This document shows positions 43,041 through 54,542 of a DNA stretch of 64,000 nt, piece after piece. Every line of letters begins with the position of its first letter. The stretch's first letter is position 1. A program made the position numbers and the translations under genes. The DNA lies in contig QNQO01010662.1 in assembly GCA_003290165.1 (NCBI GenBank), positions 62,001 through 126,000 on the forward strand. Direction: 5' to 3'. Under the pieces are notes generated by a model, which worked only from the letters and a program-made list of their open reading frames with translations, was not told the origin of the DNA and made no database searches. The DNA comes from Berberis thunbergii. Taxonomy: Eukaryota > Streptophyta > Magnoliopsida > Ranunculales > Berberidaceae.

Positions 43041-44584
43041 TTTTATAAACTTGTATTCAGTCAATGAATAAACACAATATAATAATATTTGAATACAATT
43101 CTTTACAGGCGCAACCATCATCTCATCTTAAGCTTGCTAAAGACTCATCTCCAATAAAAACTCAGCTCGCCTTTAAAAAAAAAAATATTCATTCTGTTGA
43201 AAACAAAATCACAAACATAAAATGTCTGATTCTTATTTGTTAAGGTGAAGCTTACCAACGATTGCAAATCGATTGTAGAGCAACAGAGGAAACGTTGAAT
43301 TAAATGAGCATAAACACATGGAATATAGATGGAGAATCCATAAAAACAGGTAAAAACATCCTTTTTTCAATGAAACTAAACCCTCCTCAAATGAACATCC
43401 TCAGGATTTTCCAATTTCTAAGAACCTCTACAATTCAATCTACAAAAAACTTCATTTATCTCCTTAAAGTTGGTTTTCATTTTGGTAACTATGACGGCTT
43501 ATGGAAGCCTCCAATATTTGATCTTTAGTTTGATGGCACTCTATGGGCAATGGTTAATACATCAATGGGCGACGAGCCAATCTTCCATGAAATGTGCTAT
43601 ACGACCACGAGAGAGTATGCTGAGGTGTGCTTAATACAAAGATCAAACAAGAATGCGTGCGATGGAGGACCCTTCATTTCTTCACTTGAAGTGACTATGA
43701 TGCCTTATCACTCTGGTTCTGTGTTCAGCAACACGTTATTATATCACCTACAGGCTAGGAATCCCTTTGGCTCCAATCTACAAGTCGGGTAAATAAATAC
43801 TAATTTTCTAAGGTGTATTCAGGCATGTACTATAGAGATCATTCAATTACTATGCTATTGTGTAAAAAAAAAAAAAAAAATTTCTTCCACAGGGGCCTAA
43901 ATGCATCAGAAGCCAATGAAGATCGTTGGAGCAAAATCTGGAAACCGAAAAATATGCCAAGCTATGCCTATAAACTATTCAAATGTAACTTCATATGCAC
44001 TATACTCAGTAATTTCATATGGTATCCAAGCTCGGAATCTTTCATCATCCATTACCTTGAACGTCGACTTCTCTTCAGTCGATGCCTTCTTCGTGTTCTA
44101 CTTTGCTAAAGTTAGAGTTCAAACTCAACCAATTAAAGGCAACAACAGGAGGGTCTAGATTTATACATATGGGCATGATAAGGGGGTGACTGATGTGTTA
44201 GATTTTTCCAAAATGATTAGGGACTCGGTTTTTCTACAAATTGTCCACGTTGAACCAGTCTTCATAATTTCCAATGCGGTTACAACCCATGTCGTCCTAA
44301 TTTTGTGGCAACAAATCGGGTAGCAGTTTGATGGAAACTCGACTATTGATACTGTATTTGGTCCCTAAACTCTCTCACTTGAAACCCTTAAGTTTACACC
44401 ATCTATCTGAGAGAGTTTAGAGTTTAGAAACTCCGAAACACTGTAAGGAATCAGAGTTTGAATTTGTGCAAACAATGGCTGGAGGTATATTTTCAATCAT
44501 TCCTATTTTTCCGTGTTGATCTAACTGTTATTTGAGTTTGTGTAAAGCATGATTAGATCAATTTAGTCGGTTGGTATCAGAGCC

Positions 44585-45410
44585 GTACTCATTACCTCTG
44601 ACTTGTGTGTTTTCTTTCAAAAATTCTCTGAAAACTGTGTTTTTATTTTTCAAAACTCTTCTCGTATTAAAAACTCCATTTTCTGGTTGTTTTTTATATG
44701 CAATGAAATGAGAAATCATTAGGAATATGGATTTCTAATGATTCTGTAATTTGAAACATCATTTTTGTATGCAAAATAATAAGAAAGCGTTGGGTTTTTA
44801 TTTTGGATAAGAACCGGGTTGAAACGACCCAGTTAAAGGTTGAAGAAGACAAAATCAGATAACTGTGCAAATGAAAAAAAATATAAGATTTTGGAAAGCA
44901 AGGTTTTATCTTGCAATCAAATCATTTTCTAAGTCCAGACCATGTTTCCTTTAAAACAGTTTTCAAAGCCCAATCCATGTTGCCTTCAAACTCAGCAAAC
45001 AACAATTATACAAATTTTCAGCCAACGTTGATCATCTAATGTATGCAAATTCTAATTATAACAATAATTTTATCATACTGATTTGCATTAATTAATTATA
45101 TTCTGTTTGGTGCTAAATTTATGAGAACATTTTAGTGTATAATATATGTTGTACTTTTACTTATGGTTAAGTTATGCAATAGAAAATTGTTCTCATAATG
45201 CCTTAATTTTATTTTGAAGTATTTAATGTTTAGTGATCCATCTAATTTTCTTTAATCAAGGATTAGCCACAACATCTTTAGTTAAATAAAATTATATGTT
45301 ATGTTATGTTTAGGATCACATAAAGATTTATAAACATTAATTGTAAATAATTATAGTTAATATAATAAATATTATCCAACAGGATTTTATTATATTTGTA
45401 TAATTAATCA
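44585..45410. other. Leader of copia D, no frame
   Basis: AT-rich untranslated sequence between the primer-binding site and the hAT insertion. Nothing else seen. Confidence 0.45.
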
Positions 45411-45418
45411 GGATAAAA

Positions 45419-46505
45419 TAGGGGTGGGTTGGGTCGGTTAACTGGACCGTGTAGCTCAAATCGAGGACCAGACCGAACTTCAAAATTTTAAATTTTCATG
45501 GATCGAGCCCAGACCGAATGGAATCGGTTAACCGAGTCCCAATTAACAGATATTTCGGGCTGGTCCGGGTCGGGCTCGGTCTAATCCATGTTTCAGCAAA
45601 AATAATATTTCTCCTCTATTTTCCATCATACATCTATAATCCACAACAACAAGCAACAAAACTACGGCAGCTTCCACGAGGACTTTAATAGTTCCTTTGA
45701 TGTTTATGTTTGGCTGATCTTCAAAATCTATAAAATGCTAGGGTATCTAATGTTATCAAAGATTTGATGAAAAACAAAAAGGGCAGAGTAGAATCTGCTC
45801 ACATCATAAACTTTGATTTGGTGGATTTAATAAAGGTGGTAGACACCAAGAGTCCATTTTAGATTCAGCTGGATCTCATCACCACTATCTTCTTTCTTGA
45901 GCAGCCAAAACTTGTCTCCAAATCTACCCTTTTTCCTATGAACTCGTGGTTGAAGACAAGACTTTCATTCAATCAATTAGTGAACTTTGAAACCAATTCT
46001 CCACCAAGGCCAGCCAGAGTGACTCCCAGATCAAGTAGTGTCTTCACAGGGGGGCCTCGTGTTGGGGTTGTGTTGTCTTCGCAGAATCAATGGAAGTCTG
46101 GGGTTGGGTTGTGTTTGAAATCAATTGCAGGGCGTCGCTGCACATGCCATCATCCGACCACTGCACACACCATTATGCTCGTGTGCGTCTCTTTCTCTCA
46201 CTTGTTTCTCTCTATCTGAAAAGAAAAAGTGGGTGACAGAGAATGATCTAAAAATTGGATCTCACCCCTTTAAAAGATGGATGGAAAGTAAAGCGTCAGA
46301 TGTAAACTGAATAGAAAATTAGTAAAAGGTGGATAATCGGGCCGGGTCGGGTAACCAACGGTTTTGATAAATGAAACCGAGAACCGAATCGTAAATTTTG
46401 GTCTGGGTCGGTTTTTGGACTGAACATTAAAATTGTATTAATAAGACCAGCCCGAATTGACCCGATCGGGCCGATTTTCGTTTCGGTCTGAAATGCCCAG
46501 CCCTA
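45419..46505. mobile_element. Non-autonomous hAT element in copia D
   Basis: Starts TAGGGGTGGGTTGGGTCGG and ends ATGCCCAGCCCTA (inverse TAGGGCTGGGC). It is flanked by a perfect 8-bp duplication GGATAAAA (45411-45418 and 46506-46513). Length is 1087 bp. The ends are rich in GGGTCGGG/CCCGACC-type repeats, a known style of plant hAT subterminal sequence. There is no transposase domain in the body. Confidence 0.9.
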
Positions 46506-47190
46506 GGATAAAATATATAATTATTTTACATAATATACCGACAAGAATTGTGGATTAGAATATGATTTGATAGTTTTATTATAAAGTTTATGATAAAGAT
46601 TATTCTCATAATAAACTCACTAAATTATGAATTAAGTATACAATTTGATAATTATATTATATGGTATATGTTGAATTAAAAAATTTAGCGCACATGCAAT
46701 TTTTATGTCGTAAGATTCAATTTTAGCATGATTTACCTGGGTAAAGCATGAAATTTATTTAGGCCTCAATTTTAACATACACATTTATTTTAAATTTTAT
46801 GCACTAAGTCAAACAACAAATTTCTCTGATATTCCTGAACTAAAGGGTGATAACTATAATATATGTAAGGAGAGAATTTTGCTCCATTTATGGTGGATGG
46901 ACATTGATTATGCAATTAGGAAAAACGAATCACCTGCAGTTACTGATACCAGCACTTCGGAAAAAAAATTACGCTTTATGAATGATGGGAATGATCTAAT
47001 CGTCTAAGTGTGATGTTCATAAAGACTAAAAATATTTGTTGGTATACATGGTTCGATCGATCAACATGAGAAGGTTCGTGATATGCTAAAGGCTATAAAT
47101 GACCAGTTCGTCACTTCAGATAAGGCACTTGCAAGCACCCTAATCATGAAGTTCTCTTCCATGAGGCTCGCCATTGTGAGAGGTCAATAT

Positions 47191-47456
47191 ACCAAAATAG
47201 GTAATTAGTAACATCAATATTTTTTAATTTGTAACTCTTCATTGTGTTATAAGTCTTGTAACCCAACAAAATGTTACTAATTATTGACTTAAGTTAATAT
47301 TAGTAATTTTATAAATATATTATTTATAAAAATAACTAAGAAATGAAAAAATATTTAGTTAAATTACTAATTAGTAAAATGAGAAATAATAATTAGAGTA
47401 TTATACCAATTTCTCTGTGTCTCTTTAAAAATCCCAACGTTCTTGAGACACTGACG
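47191..47456. other. AT-rich spacer
   Basis: No feature. It separates the truncated copia D gag from the pararetrovirus-like island. Confidence 0.4.
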
Positions 47457-47816
47457 TTGAATATTCAAACTTCTAGTTTTGATATGTTACCAGGATCTGA
47501 ACTTTTAGCCTTGATCTACAAAATCACATACAAAGCCATGAAGACTCAATTGAGCCCTCGAGCCTTACTCGAATCTAAAAAAGGATATACCATCCTGTTT
47601 CAGGCTAACAAGGATAAGACTAGTGTGATTGTCCCAAAGACAATACACTGGAATCAAGTTACCCTTCCAGTAACTTGGCAAGTTCAATTTCAACCTAGGA
47701 AGCCTCCTCCTAGCCACCTCAACCAAATCATAACCCTTGAGGATGGAAGTATTGAATTACAGTTCTCTCACTCTAGAACCACTAGATTACAACCCTCTGA
47801 CTTTCAATCAAGATGA
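47457..47816 (+). pseudogene. Plant pararetrovirus-like movement-protein-type fragment
   Basis: A 119-codon frame (LIYKITYKAMKTQLSPRALL, then KDKTSVIVPKTIHWNQVTLP) resembles the C-terminal part of the movement-protein domain at the N-terminus of ORF1-type polyproteins of endogenous caulimovirid-like elements. Such proteins open plasmodesmata for cell-to-cell spread in viruses. The N-terminal half is missing and the frame stops at 47814-47816. A Ser/Pro-rich stretch follows in another phase. The assignment is from general resemblance only. Confidence 0.5.
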
Positions 47817-48719
47817 AGATCTGAATCTTCATTCAGAACTGCTCCTTCACGTATCCCTAAAACTCCTATACCAGAAGTTCAACCACACTTAGATCTTGTC
47901 AGTCTAAGACAAAATCTACAATATCCTCAAATACCTCAACCTATTTACAATTTCCAAACTGATTCTCAATCCGAAAAATCTCCAACTCGCTCTGAGATGG
48001 GAGATCCTTATCAATTAAATGTTATTTCAACAAATTTTGTATCAAACAAAACCTGGATTCAAAATGAATTTCTACAAGAACACAATTCTGTCAAAAGAAA
48101 AGAATTTTTTTTCAAAATCTACTCCTTTTCAACAAAAAATTCTAGGAAAAATGTTTTATGAATTTTGTGCAGAAGTTCGTAGCAACATGCTATTTTAGAA
48201 TGGGATGTAACTATTCATCTTCCTAGTATCAAAGTTTTGCAAAGTTCCTCTAAAATAGCTTGGCAATTAAAGAATAATTCCATCCAGAAATCCATTCTGC
48301 CACCTTTAGAATAAATCAAATTTCAAACTCAAGGACATACTATTAAAGCTTCTTCTTTATAAGATTCTATTTCTCAAACAGATTCAAGTGGAATTTCTAA
48401 AATTATTGAGCAAAATAATTATTCAAACATTTTGTTATATACTCAAGGTGCAAAACTTTTGGATGAGTCGATGACTCCACACCAGACTTCAAATCAGATT
48501 TCAAAAGCAATTTCAAAATCGGTTATATATTTTACTCCTTCCACAATTGAGCCAAATACTTTATCAACCCCAACCTACCTCATAGATGAGATAAATAAGA
48601 AGCTTGCTTCATTAAAACTATAGGATAATCCTACTAATGCTCAACAAATCAACACATTATCAAATGAAACCCAATATGAAGATTCTGACTAATCATATGA
48701 GAATGACCCTCTTGATGAG
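47817..48719 (+). pseudogene. Broken linker region of the pararetrovirus-like polyprotein
   Basis: Fragments such as SPTRSEMGDPYQLNVIS and KTWIQNEFLQEHN, followed by several stops, look like the linker between movement and capsid parts of such polyproteins. Many small frames and no complete domain are visible. The decay is advanced. Confidence 0.45.
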
Positions 48720-49980
48720 TTGGAAAACCTTCAAACTAATCCTATCAAGACATCCACAAACAATCGATCTAACCAATCCAATCCTTTTCCCACTACTAGG
48801 AGTTATTTTCTTAGACCCACTTTTCCTGATATGCAATATGAGGAAAAATTTCTTCATACTTTCAGTTCTTTTTCTACAGGATTCATTTATAGTTGGAATA
48901 TAGATGGATTAATTGAAGAAAATATTCTGGAAATGACCCAAGAAATGATTATGTTGCCTTCTTCTCATCGCAGTGACCATAAAAATGATCAACATATTGC
49001 TCAAATAATTATCGCTGGATTTTCAGGACAATTAAAAGGGTGGTGGGATAATTATCTCACGCCTATTGAGCAACAACAAATTTTAACAGCTATCAAAGTT
49101 GATTTGCAAGGAAAACCTATTAAATCTGAGACAAGCAGTACTATATCTGACTCTGTGTCAACTTTAGTATTTGCCATACTCAACCATTTTATCGATGATC
49201 CTTCCAAATATCAAAACATATCTAAAGACCTTTTAATGGTTCTTAGATGTCCCAAACTTAGGGATTTTCGCTGGTACAAAGATGTATTCATGAAGAAAGT
49301 TATGCTTCAATCTGAGGCTAACAATCCTTACTAGAAAAGGAAATTTCTTTATGAACTTCCTCTGATATTTGCACAAACAGTTCGTGAAACATTGCAAGCT
49401 CAATACAATGGAGACATTCCATTTGTTATGCTTACATTTGGTGATCTTATTGCTAAGATCAACGAAGTTGCTCTGCAATTATGTAATGATATTAGGCTCA
49501 AAACCCAACTCAAGAAACAAAATATTTTAGGCCCAAAAGAGCTTGGATCATTTTGTCAGCAGTATGGTTATGAACCTATTAAAACCCATTCTAGCAAATC
49601 TAAACAAAAATATAGATCTCATCCAGCCCGTGTTTTCAATAGCAAACGTCCTTATGGTCCAAAGCCCTACAAGCCTTTACCACATTATTATACTAAGCTC
49701 AAAAGGCATGGTACACACAAACCCATTAAAAAAATCTCATAATAGCCCTACTACTCAAAAGTACATTTGTTACAAATGTGGAAAGCCTGACCATTATGCT
49801 AAAAGTTGTAGGTTACCACAAAAAATTCAAGATTTACAAGGCCCTGAAGACATCAAACAAATGTTTACAAAATTATTCATAAATTCTGAGTCATCTGACT
49901 ATCACTCTGATGATGATCCTCAAATTTACCAATTAAAACCCTATTTTGAGTCATCAAGTGATTCAGAAGACCTAGATTAG
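48720..49980 (+). pseudogene. Capsid-like region with CCHC zinc knuckle, frameshifted
   Basis: A frame at 48720-49334 contains FSTGFIYSWNIDGLIEENIL and QIIIAGFSGQLKGWWDNYL, a gag/capsid signature common in caulimovirid-like and related retroelements in plant genomes. After a stop, the frame at 49392 continues with a Lys-rich stretch. In a further frame CYKCGKPDHYAKSC (49768-49808) forms a perfect CX2CX4HX4C knuckle, followed by an acidic Ser/Asp-rich tail ending DLD at 49977-49979. Capsid and nucleic-acid binding are the expected ancestral roles. At least one stop and two frame changes disable it. Confidence 0.6.
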
Positions 49981-50640
49981 GATCCCCATGTTAGTGATTG
50001 CCATTGCAATACATTAACATCGATCAATATGCTTTCAAAACATATAGAAGCTAGTATTCTTTTGGATTTTGTTGATCATATTGATGATCCTCAATCAAAA
50101 CACAAATATTTAAATCATATCAAACAATCAATTACAAAAAAAACCCATTTATGAGATTATAAATCCATTTTACAACCATAAGGAAATTATAAATAAATTA
50201 AGAGCTAACCCTCAACAATTTATTTCTCTTCAAGACTTACAAGCTGAAGTCAATATCATGAAAAAAGATATTTGTCACCTCAAGCAAAGTCACAACCAGC
50301 TTGAACGTGAACTTGTGACTTTTCAGGCTCACATCGTTGAATTATCCTCTCCTCATATTCCGGGACGACTTTACCTCGCATACTTCCGTATCCCCCAATC
50401 CAAGTTCCGATGCTTCAAATCCGGAGTCATCAATTGGTCAGATGAAAAAACAAACTCGTGGGTCACAAAATGTGAACAATTGTGCATACATAAAACCCAA
50501 CCTATATCAGCAACAACAAAATTGGAATACAACAAAATTAATGCAAATGAAATCATCAACACGAAGAGATGAACCTAAATGTACGCCAATCCCTAAGTCA
50601 ATACAGGTCCTCCTCCTTGGGAGGCAACTTCCCTAATTTC
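49981..50640 (+). pseudogene. 3' part of the pararetrovirus-like remnant
   Basis: A short helical frame (KDICHLKQSHNQLERELVTF) with heptad-like spacing follows the knuckle region, then the sequence loses coding character. No protease, reverse transcriptase or RNase H follows, so the polymerase half is absent from the window. Confidence 0.4.
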
Positions 50641-51117
50641 TTTCTAGAATTGTTGTGAACATGTTCATATATTTTAAGAGACATCATAAATTATGAATAC
50701 ATTATTTAATTATCAGACATGAACAAATTTATTCATGGCATATTGAGATTCCATTTTTGCAAACTCCATCATTGTCCCATCCAAATGAAAGGCTCCATGC
50801 AGAATCCTCCAAAAATTCCACTTGTGTTTTTCATACACTCCAAACACATATAGTTCATTTACAGTAATTCCAAGACAATTTAACAGTCTTCCAAGTGTCT
50901 TTATATATAACAAGTTTAACCCAAAAATGAAAACACAAACCAAATATTAGTCTACATATTTCTCTCTTATGGAAAAATGTGTGGTTGCTGAGTTTGGTGT
51001 TTTTTTTGTTGGTTGTGTTGCCTCCAAGGGATTTTTGTAGTGATGGTATGTTCTATTACATAATAAGAGTTCATTTCATTTTATGCATTTCCTTGTTAAA
51101 CGAACACGGTATATATA
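50641..51117. other. Spacer without recognised feature
   Basis: AT-rich. No gene or repeat could be assigned. Confidence 0.4.
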
Positions 51118-52664
51118 TGTTGGTATGGTGTTGGCTTAAATAATCCCGCATCAAGTAAGGAGGAGTTGTCACAAGGGTTTGTAAGGGAGAGGTTCACTCC
51201 CTAATAGAAGTAAGGCTTTTTGGAAAGAAAAAAAACCCACAACACCTAGGCCTAGATTGAAGGCATGATATGGTGATGTTTAATTTGGAGACAATATTGT
51301 TGTTATGTATAGTGGACCAAGGTGCATGCACATGCCTAGTGCACCAACAATTGGTATCAGAGCCGATAGTTCGGCTGGACTTGGCAAGGAGGAGGTGCAG
51401 CTGGCACATCATTTAAGGAGAGTATGTGCAGAGCAGCAAGCCATATCTAAGTGAAATGCAGGTCCTTCGAGTGAACAATCCAGGGAGTACATCATTCAAT
51501 GAGAGTAGCCGCAGGGCAGCTAGCCAAATTCAGGTGGATCGCAGGCCCTCCGGATGAATGATCCACGATTATACTCCAGACCCTTGCCAAGTGAATATCC
51601 TACAAGCAGGACGAGGTGAAGCTAGTGCGGTGGTTGCGACTAGGTGGAGCTACCAATGCCGAAAATAGTCGAGCTTATACACCGAATACTACTCTCAGGA
51701 TCGTAGTTGCGCAAGACACTCAAGAAGTAAGTGTACTTCAAGATTTTGCGAAACGGACGGATGGATAGTAGGATGTGTGACGATTCACGACAAATGTGAA
51801 GTTTGAATATTCCCATATCAAGTAAGGAGGAGGAGTCACTAAGGTTTATAAGGATCGGTCCACTCCCTAATAGCAACGAGGCCTTTTAAGAAAAACCTGA
51901 CACCACCTAGGCTCGGATGGAATGCCCGATATGGTGGTGTTTGCACAATACCAAATTAGCATTTTTGTAACAACCCCCAAAACAGTAACACTTTTGAGCT
52001 ATAACAATCCACAAAGCAGTTTTACACATTTTCACAAAACAAAGTGACACAATAATTGTATTACCATGAAGAGTATGGTCCTACAAGTGATACTATTTAT
52101 TGTGATCTAATTTATTGTATCAACTTTTGTGTAACTATTTTTAATTTTCTTGACTAAATTTAGTTTTGACTTGAAATGGTTTGGTGGATTGTTACAGCTC
52201 AAAAGTGTTACTGCTTTGAGAGTTATTATAAATATGCCAATTTGGTGTAGTGTTAAGTTGGGGACAATATCGTAGCTATGTATAGTTGACCAATGTGCGT
52301 GCATGTGCCTAGCACACCAACAATTGGTATCAAAATTGATAGTTCGGCGGGAACCTGACAAGGTGGAGGTGCAGGCGGCACAACGTTCAAGGAGAGTAGG
52401 CGTAGTACAATTTCAGACCCTTGCCAAGTGAGTGTCCTACAAGTCTGACCGAAGTCAAATTAGTGCGGTGGTTGCAACTAGGTGGAGCCAACAACACCAA
52501 AAATAGTCAAGCCTGTGTTGCGGATTGAACGGATGGATTGTAAAATGTGTGACGATTCGGGCCAAAGGTGAAGATTGTTGGGATAACATTGGCTTGAATA
52601 ATCCCAAATCAAATAAGATGGAGTTGTCACAAAATTTTACAAGGGAGAGACCCACTCCCTAATA
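51118..52664 (+). mobile_element. Tandem TRIM-like LTR array (LTR-int-LTR-int-LTR)
   Basis: Three related LTRs: 51118-51349 (TGTTGGTATGGTG to GCACCAACA), about 51802-52322 (5' end lost, interrupted by a MITE, ending CACACCAACA) and 52576-52664 (TGTTGGGATAAC, truncated). A primer-binding site TTGGTATCAGAGCC follows the first LTR, and a decayed copy (TTGGTATCAAAATT) follows the second. The internal segments (about 450 and 250 bp) are alike (CCTTGCCAAGTGA, GTGCGGTGGTTGC) and encode nothing. A tandem arrangement with shared LTRs suggests unequal recombination between terminal repeats. Confidence 0.75.
51944..52252. mobile_element. CACTA-type MITE with long inverted repeats, inside the second TRIM LTR
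   Basis: The left end CACAATACCAAATTAGCAT and inverse right end CACTACACCAAATTGGCAT pair for about 70 bp (shared core CAGTAACACTTTTGAGCT). The flanking triplets are TTG and TTA. It is absent from the first LTR at the same point. It is 309 bp and non-coding. The CACTACACCAAA end resembles CACTA elements 2 and 3, so it could use the same mobilising enzyme. Confidence 0.7.
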
Positions 52665-53100
52665 GGGATGGAAAATGAGACGAATTTGGACAAATTCGTC
52701 CCCACTTCACTGGGGATCACAGATCCTCGAATCCGCCCCGAATATCCGTTTAAACTATATTTCAAAAACTATCCCCGCTCTGGTCGGATTGGCGGATATC
52801 TGCCCCGCCCTGAAGATCCGTTAAAAAAATTTATCTTCTTCAATTCTTCTCAATAACATGGAAGCTGAAGATTACAATAAACTCAATCACAATTTCTTAT
52901 ATTCCGATCTTTCTTTCTACAATGTTCTGTAAAGGCACGTCACAAACAGACCAACAAATTAAACAAAAGCAACAAAAATTTTAACAGTAAACAAAAGCAA
53001 CAAAATTTTCAACAATAGAGTAAGAATGAGAAGAATAGGAGGTGACAATAGAGTAAGAATGAGAAGAACAGGAGGTGGCAGATCTTCCCATTGTTTCTCC
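52665..53100. other. Mixed remnant left of the gypsy element
   Basis: Begins TAGGGATGGAAAATGAGACG with CCCCGCCC-type repeats in the first 150 bp, like the end of a hAT element. No partner end is seen, so it was probably split by the gypsy insertion. No coding sequence. Confidence 0.35.
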
Positions 53101-53496
53101 ACCGGATTTGTCACAACCGAACCAAAATCAACACCTCCATACTCCCCGGGTCTCCACCGGATTCCGCATCATCATCTAATAGAGACCTTGACCTTTTGAT
53201 TGGAAATCAAACCACCTAGATCCTTTGATTGGGGATCAACCACCAATAAACTAAAATAAAAACTTGTATTGCTTGCTTAAACTCTATTACATCATATGTA
53301 TTTATAACTAAAAGCAAAAATAATACTTCCTAATTGATTTCAAACTTAATTCTAATCAAACAATAACTCCTGATTCAAAACAAGCTAATATTCCCTAAAA
53401 TAGAATATTGTTCTAACTAAGACATTCTAATCTTAAGTAAATACTAAATAGTATTGGCATCCTAACATCCCACGCCGCCTGAAACAAGGCTTGTCC

Positions 53497-54540
53497 TCAA
53501 GCCTGAAAATCTGGAAAACGTACACGAAACTGCTCGTAGTCTTCCCAAGTAGCTTCCTCCACAGGACGGTCCTCCACAGGACGGTCGGTCCACTTGATAA
53601 GCCACCGTGTAACAGGCTTATTATTGCATTCAAATAATCCTCGATCAAGTAGTTTCTCCGAGACCCATGAGGGTTCATTGGCAAGAGTAGGTAAAGTTGG
53701 GTTCGGAGTAATACCATTACCTAACTTCTTCTTTAAAAGAGATACATGGAAAACAGGGTGGATACGAGATGCAGCGAAAAGATCAAGTTTGTAAGCCATA
53801 GAACCGATCTTTTCAAGGATTCGAAAAGGTCCATGAAACTTGGGAGAGAGCTTAGAGTAATTATGAGATGCAGCAGTGGACTGTCGATATGATTGCAGTC
53901 ATAAGAAAACCCAATCATTAACTTCAAAATGGCGCTCAATGCGCTTACCATCAACATATATTTTCATACTGTCCTGAGCCTGATGAAGGTTATCCTTGAG
54001 AACTTGCAGAGTGCGATCACGATCCCATAAAGCAAGGTCAACGGCATGAACTGTGGTGCTACCAAGTATATAGGTTGAGATCTTCGGAGGTGGCCAACTA
54101 TAAACAGCTTCAAATGGAGTCATTTTGATTGCACTATGATATGTAGTATTGTACCACCATTCTGCCCAAGGTAACCATTTTGTCCAACGGCTAGGATGAT
54201 GACTAGCAAAACATCGAAGATAACATTCTAAGGTACGATTGGTAACTTCAGTCTGACCATCAGTTTGGGGATGATAGGTTGAACTACGACATAATTGAGT
54301 ATCTTGCATTTCAAAAAAGGTCTCTCAAAAGTTAATTAAGAAAACCGGATCACGATCGCTCACAATAGAATGAGGCATAACATGGAGGCGAGTAATATCC
54401 CGCACAAAGACTTCGGCAATTGAGGTCGCGATATAAGGATAAACCAAAGAACTGAAGTGCGCATACTTGGATAGACGATCAACAACGACCAAAATCGTAG
54501 ATTTGCGATTGGACATTGGTAATCCATCAATAAAATCCAT
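53497..54540 (-). pseudogene. Gypsy integrase core and chromodomain-like C-terminus
   Basis: MDFIDGLPMSNRKSTILVVV, HSIVSDRDPVF and STYHPQTDGQTEVTNRTLEC hold the D, D and E region of integrase. Then come EWWYNTTYHSAIKMTPFEAV, a hydrophobic link (HPVFHVSLLKKKLG) and RWLIKWTDRP...EEATWEDYEQF, a chromodomain-like fold thought to guide insertion to certain chromatin. A 15-bp tandem duplication (53557-53586) doubles DRPVE inside that domain. Stops and shifts lie near 53900 and 54310. Confidence 0.88.
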
Positions 54541-54542
54541 AA

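Larger units (their letters stand above)
39261..43107 (+). mobile_element. Ty1/copia element C in intron 1 of malectin copy 2, internally deleted
   Basis: The left LTR 39261-39406 and right LTR 42347-43107 both start TGTTAAAGAATAGAAGTCTA and end CAATTCTTTACA. The right one is expanded by a hAT element (42481-43040), and the left lacks about 60 bp present in the right. The flanks GATGC and GGCGC match at three of five bases, so the target duplication is uncertain. The sequence after the left LTR (TATCTGAGCAA) is a degenerate primer-binding site. Protease, integrase and RNase H pieces remain and reverse transcriptase is missing. Confidence 0.8.
39090..44194 (+). pseudogene. Malectin-like-domain protein gene, tandem copy 2, disrupted
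   Basis: The signal-peptide exon (from 39090) matches copy 1, but codon 2 is TAA (39093-39095; copy 1 has GAA). The intron contains copia C. Exon 2 (43245-43788) reads LQIDCRATEETLN then TAA at 43301-43303, and later TAG at 43526-43528 within the FDLEFDGT-equivalent. Exon 3 (from 43893) reads GLNASEANEDRWSKIWKP, with frame slippage, and AFFVFYFAKVRVQTQP. It is cut at 44195 by copia D just after the GVTD motif, so the 3' end is missing. It is clearly dead, and more decayed than copy 1. Confidence 0.85.
44196..47190 (+). mobile_element. Copia D: 5' LTR, primer site and gag remnant, interrupting malectin copy 2
   Basis: TGTTAGATTTTTCC begins directly after the interrupted exon (44195). TGGTATCAGAGCC (44572-44584) is a tRNA-Met primer-binding site, so the LTR is about 44196-44570. 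Gag reads from about 46820: FSDIPELKGDNYN, then KERILLHLWWMDIDYAIRK, HEKVRDMLKAINDQFVTSDK and LASTLIMKFSSM, with stops near 47000. The element ends at about 47190, with pol and the 3' LTR missing. A hAT element (45419-46505) interrupts it. Confidence 0.75.

Noticed and set aside
52665..52860. Complete hAT element starting TAGGGATGGAAAATG
   Set aside because: No matching inverted end or 8-bp duplication was found, so it is reported only as a remnant.
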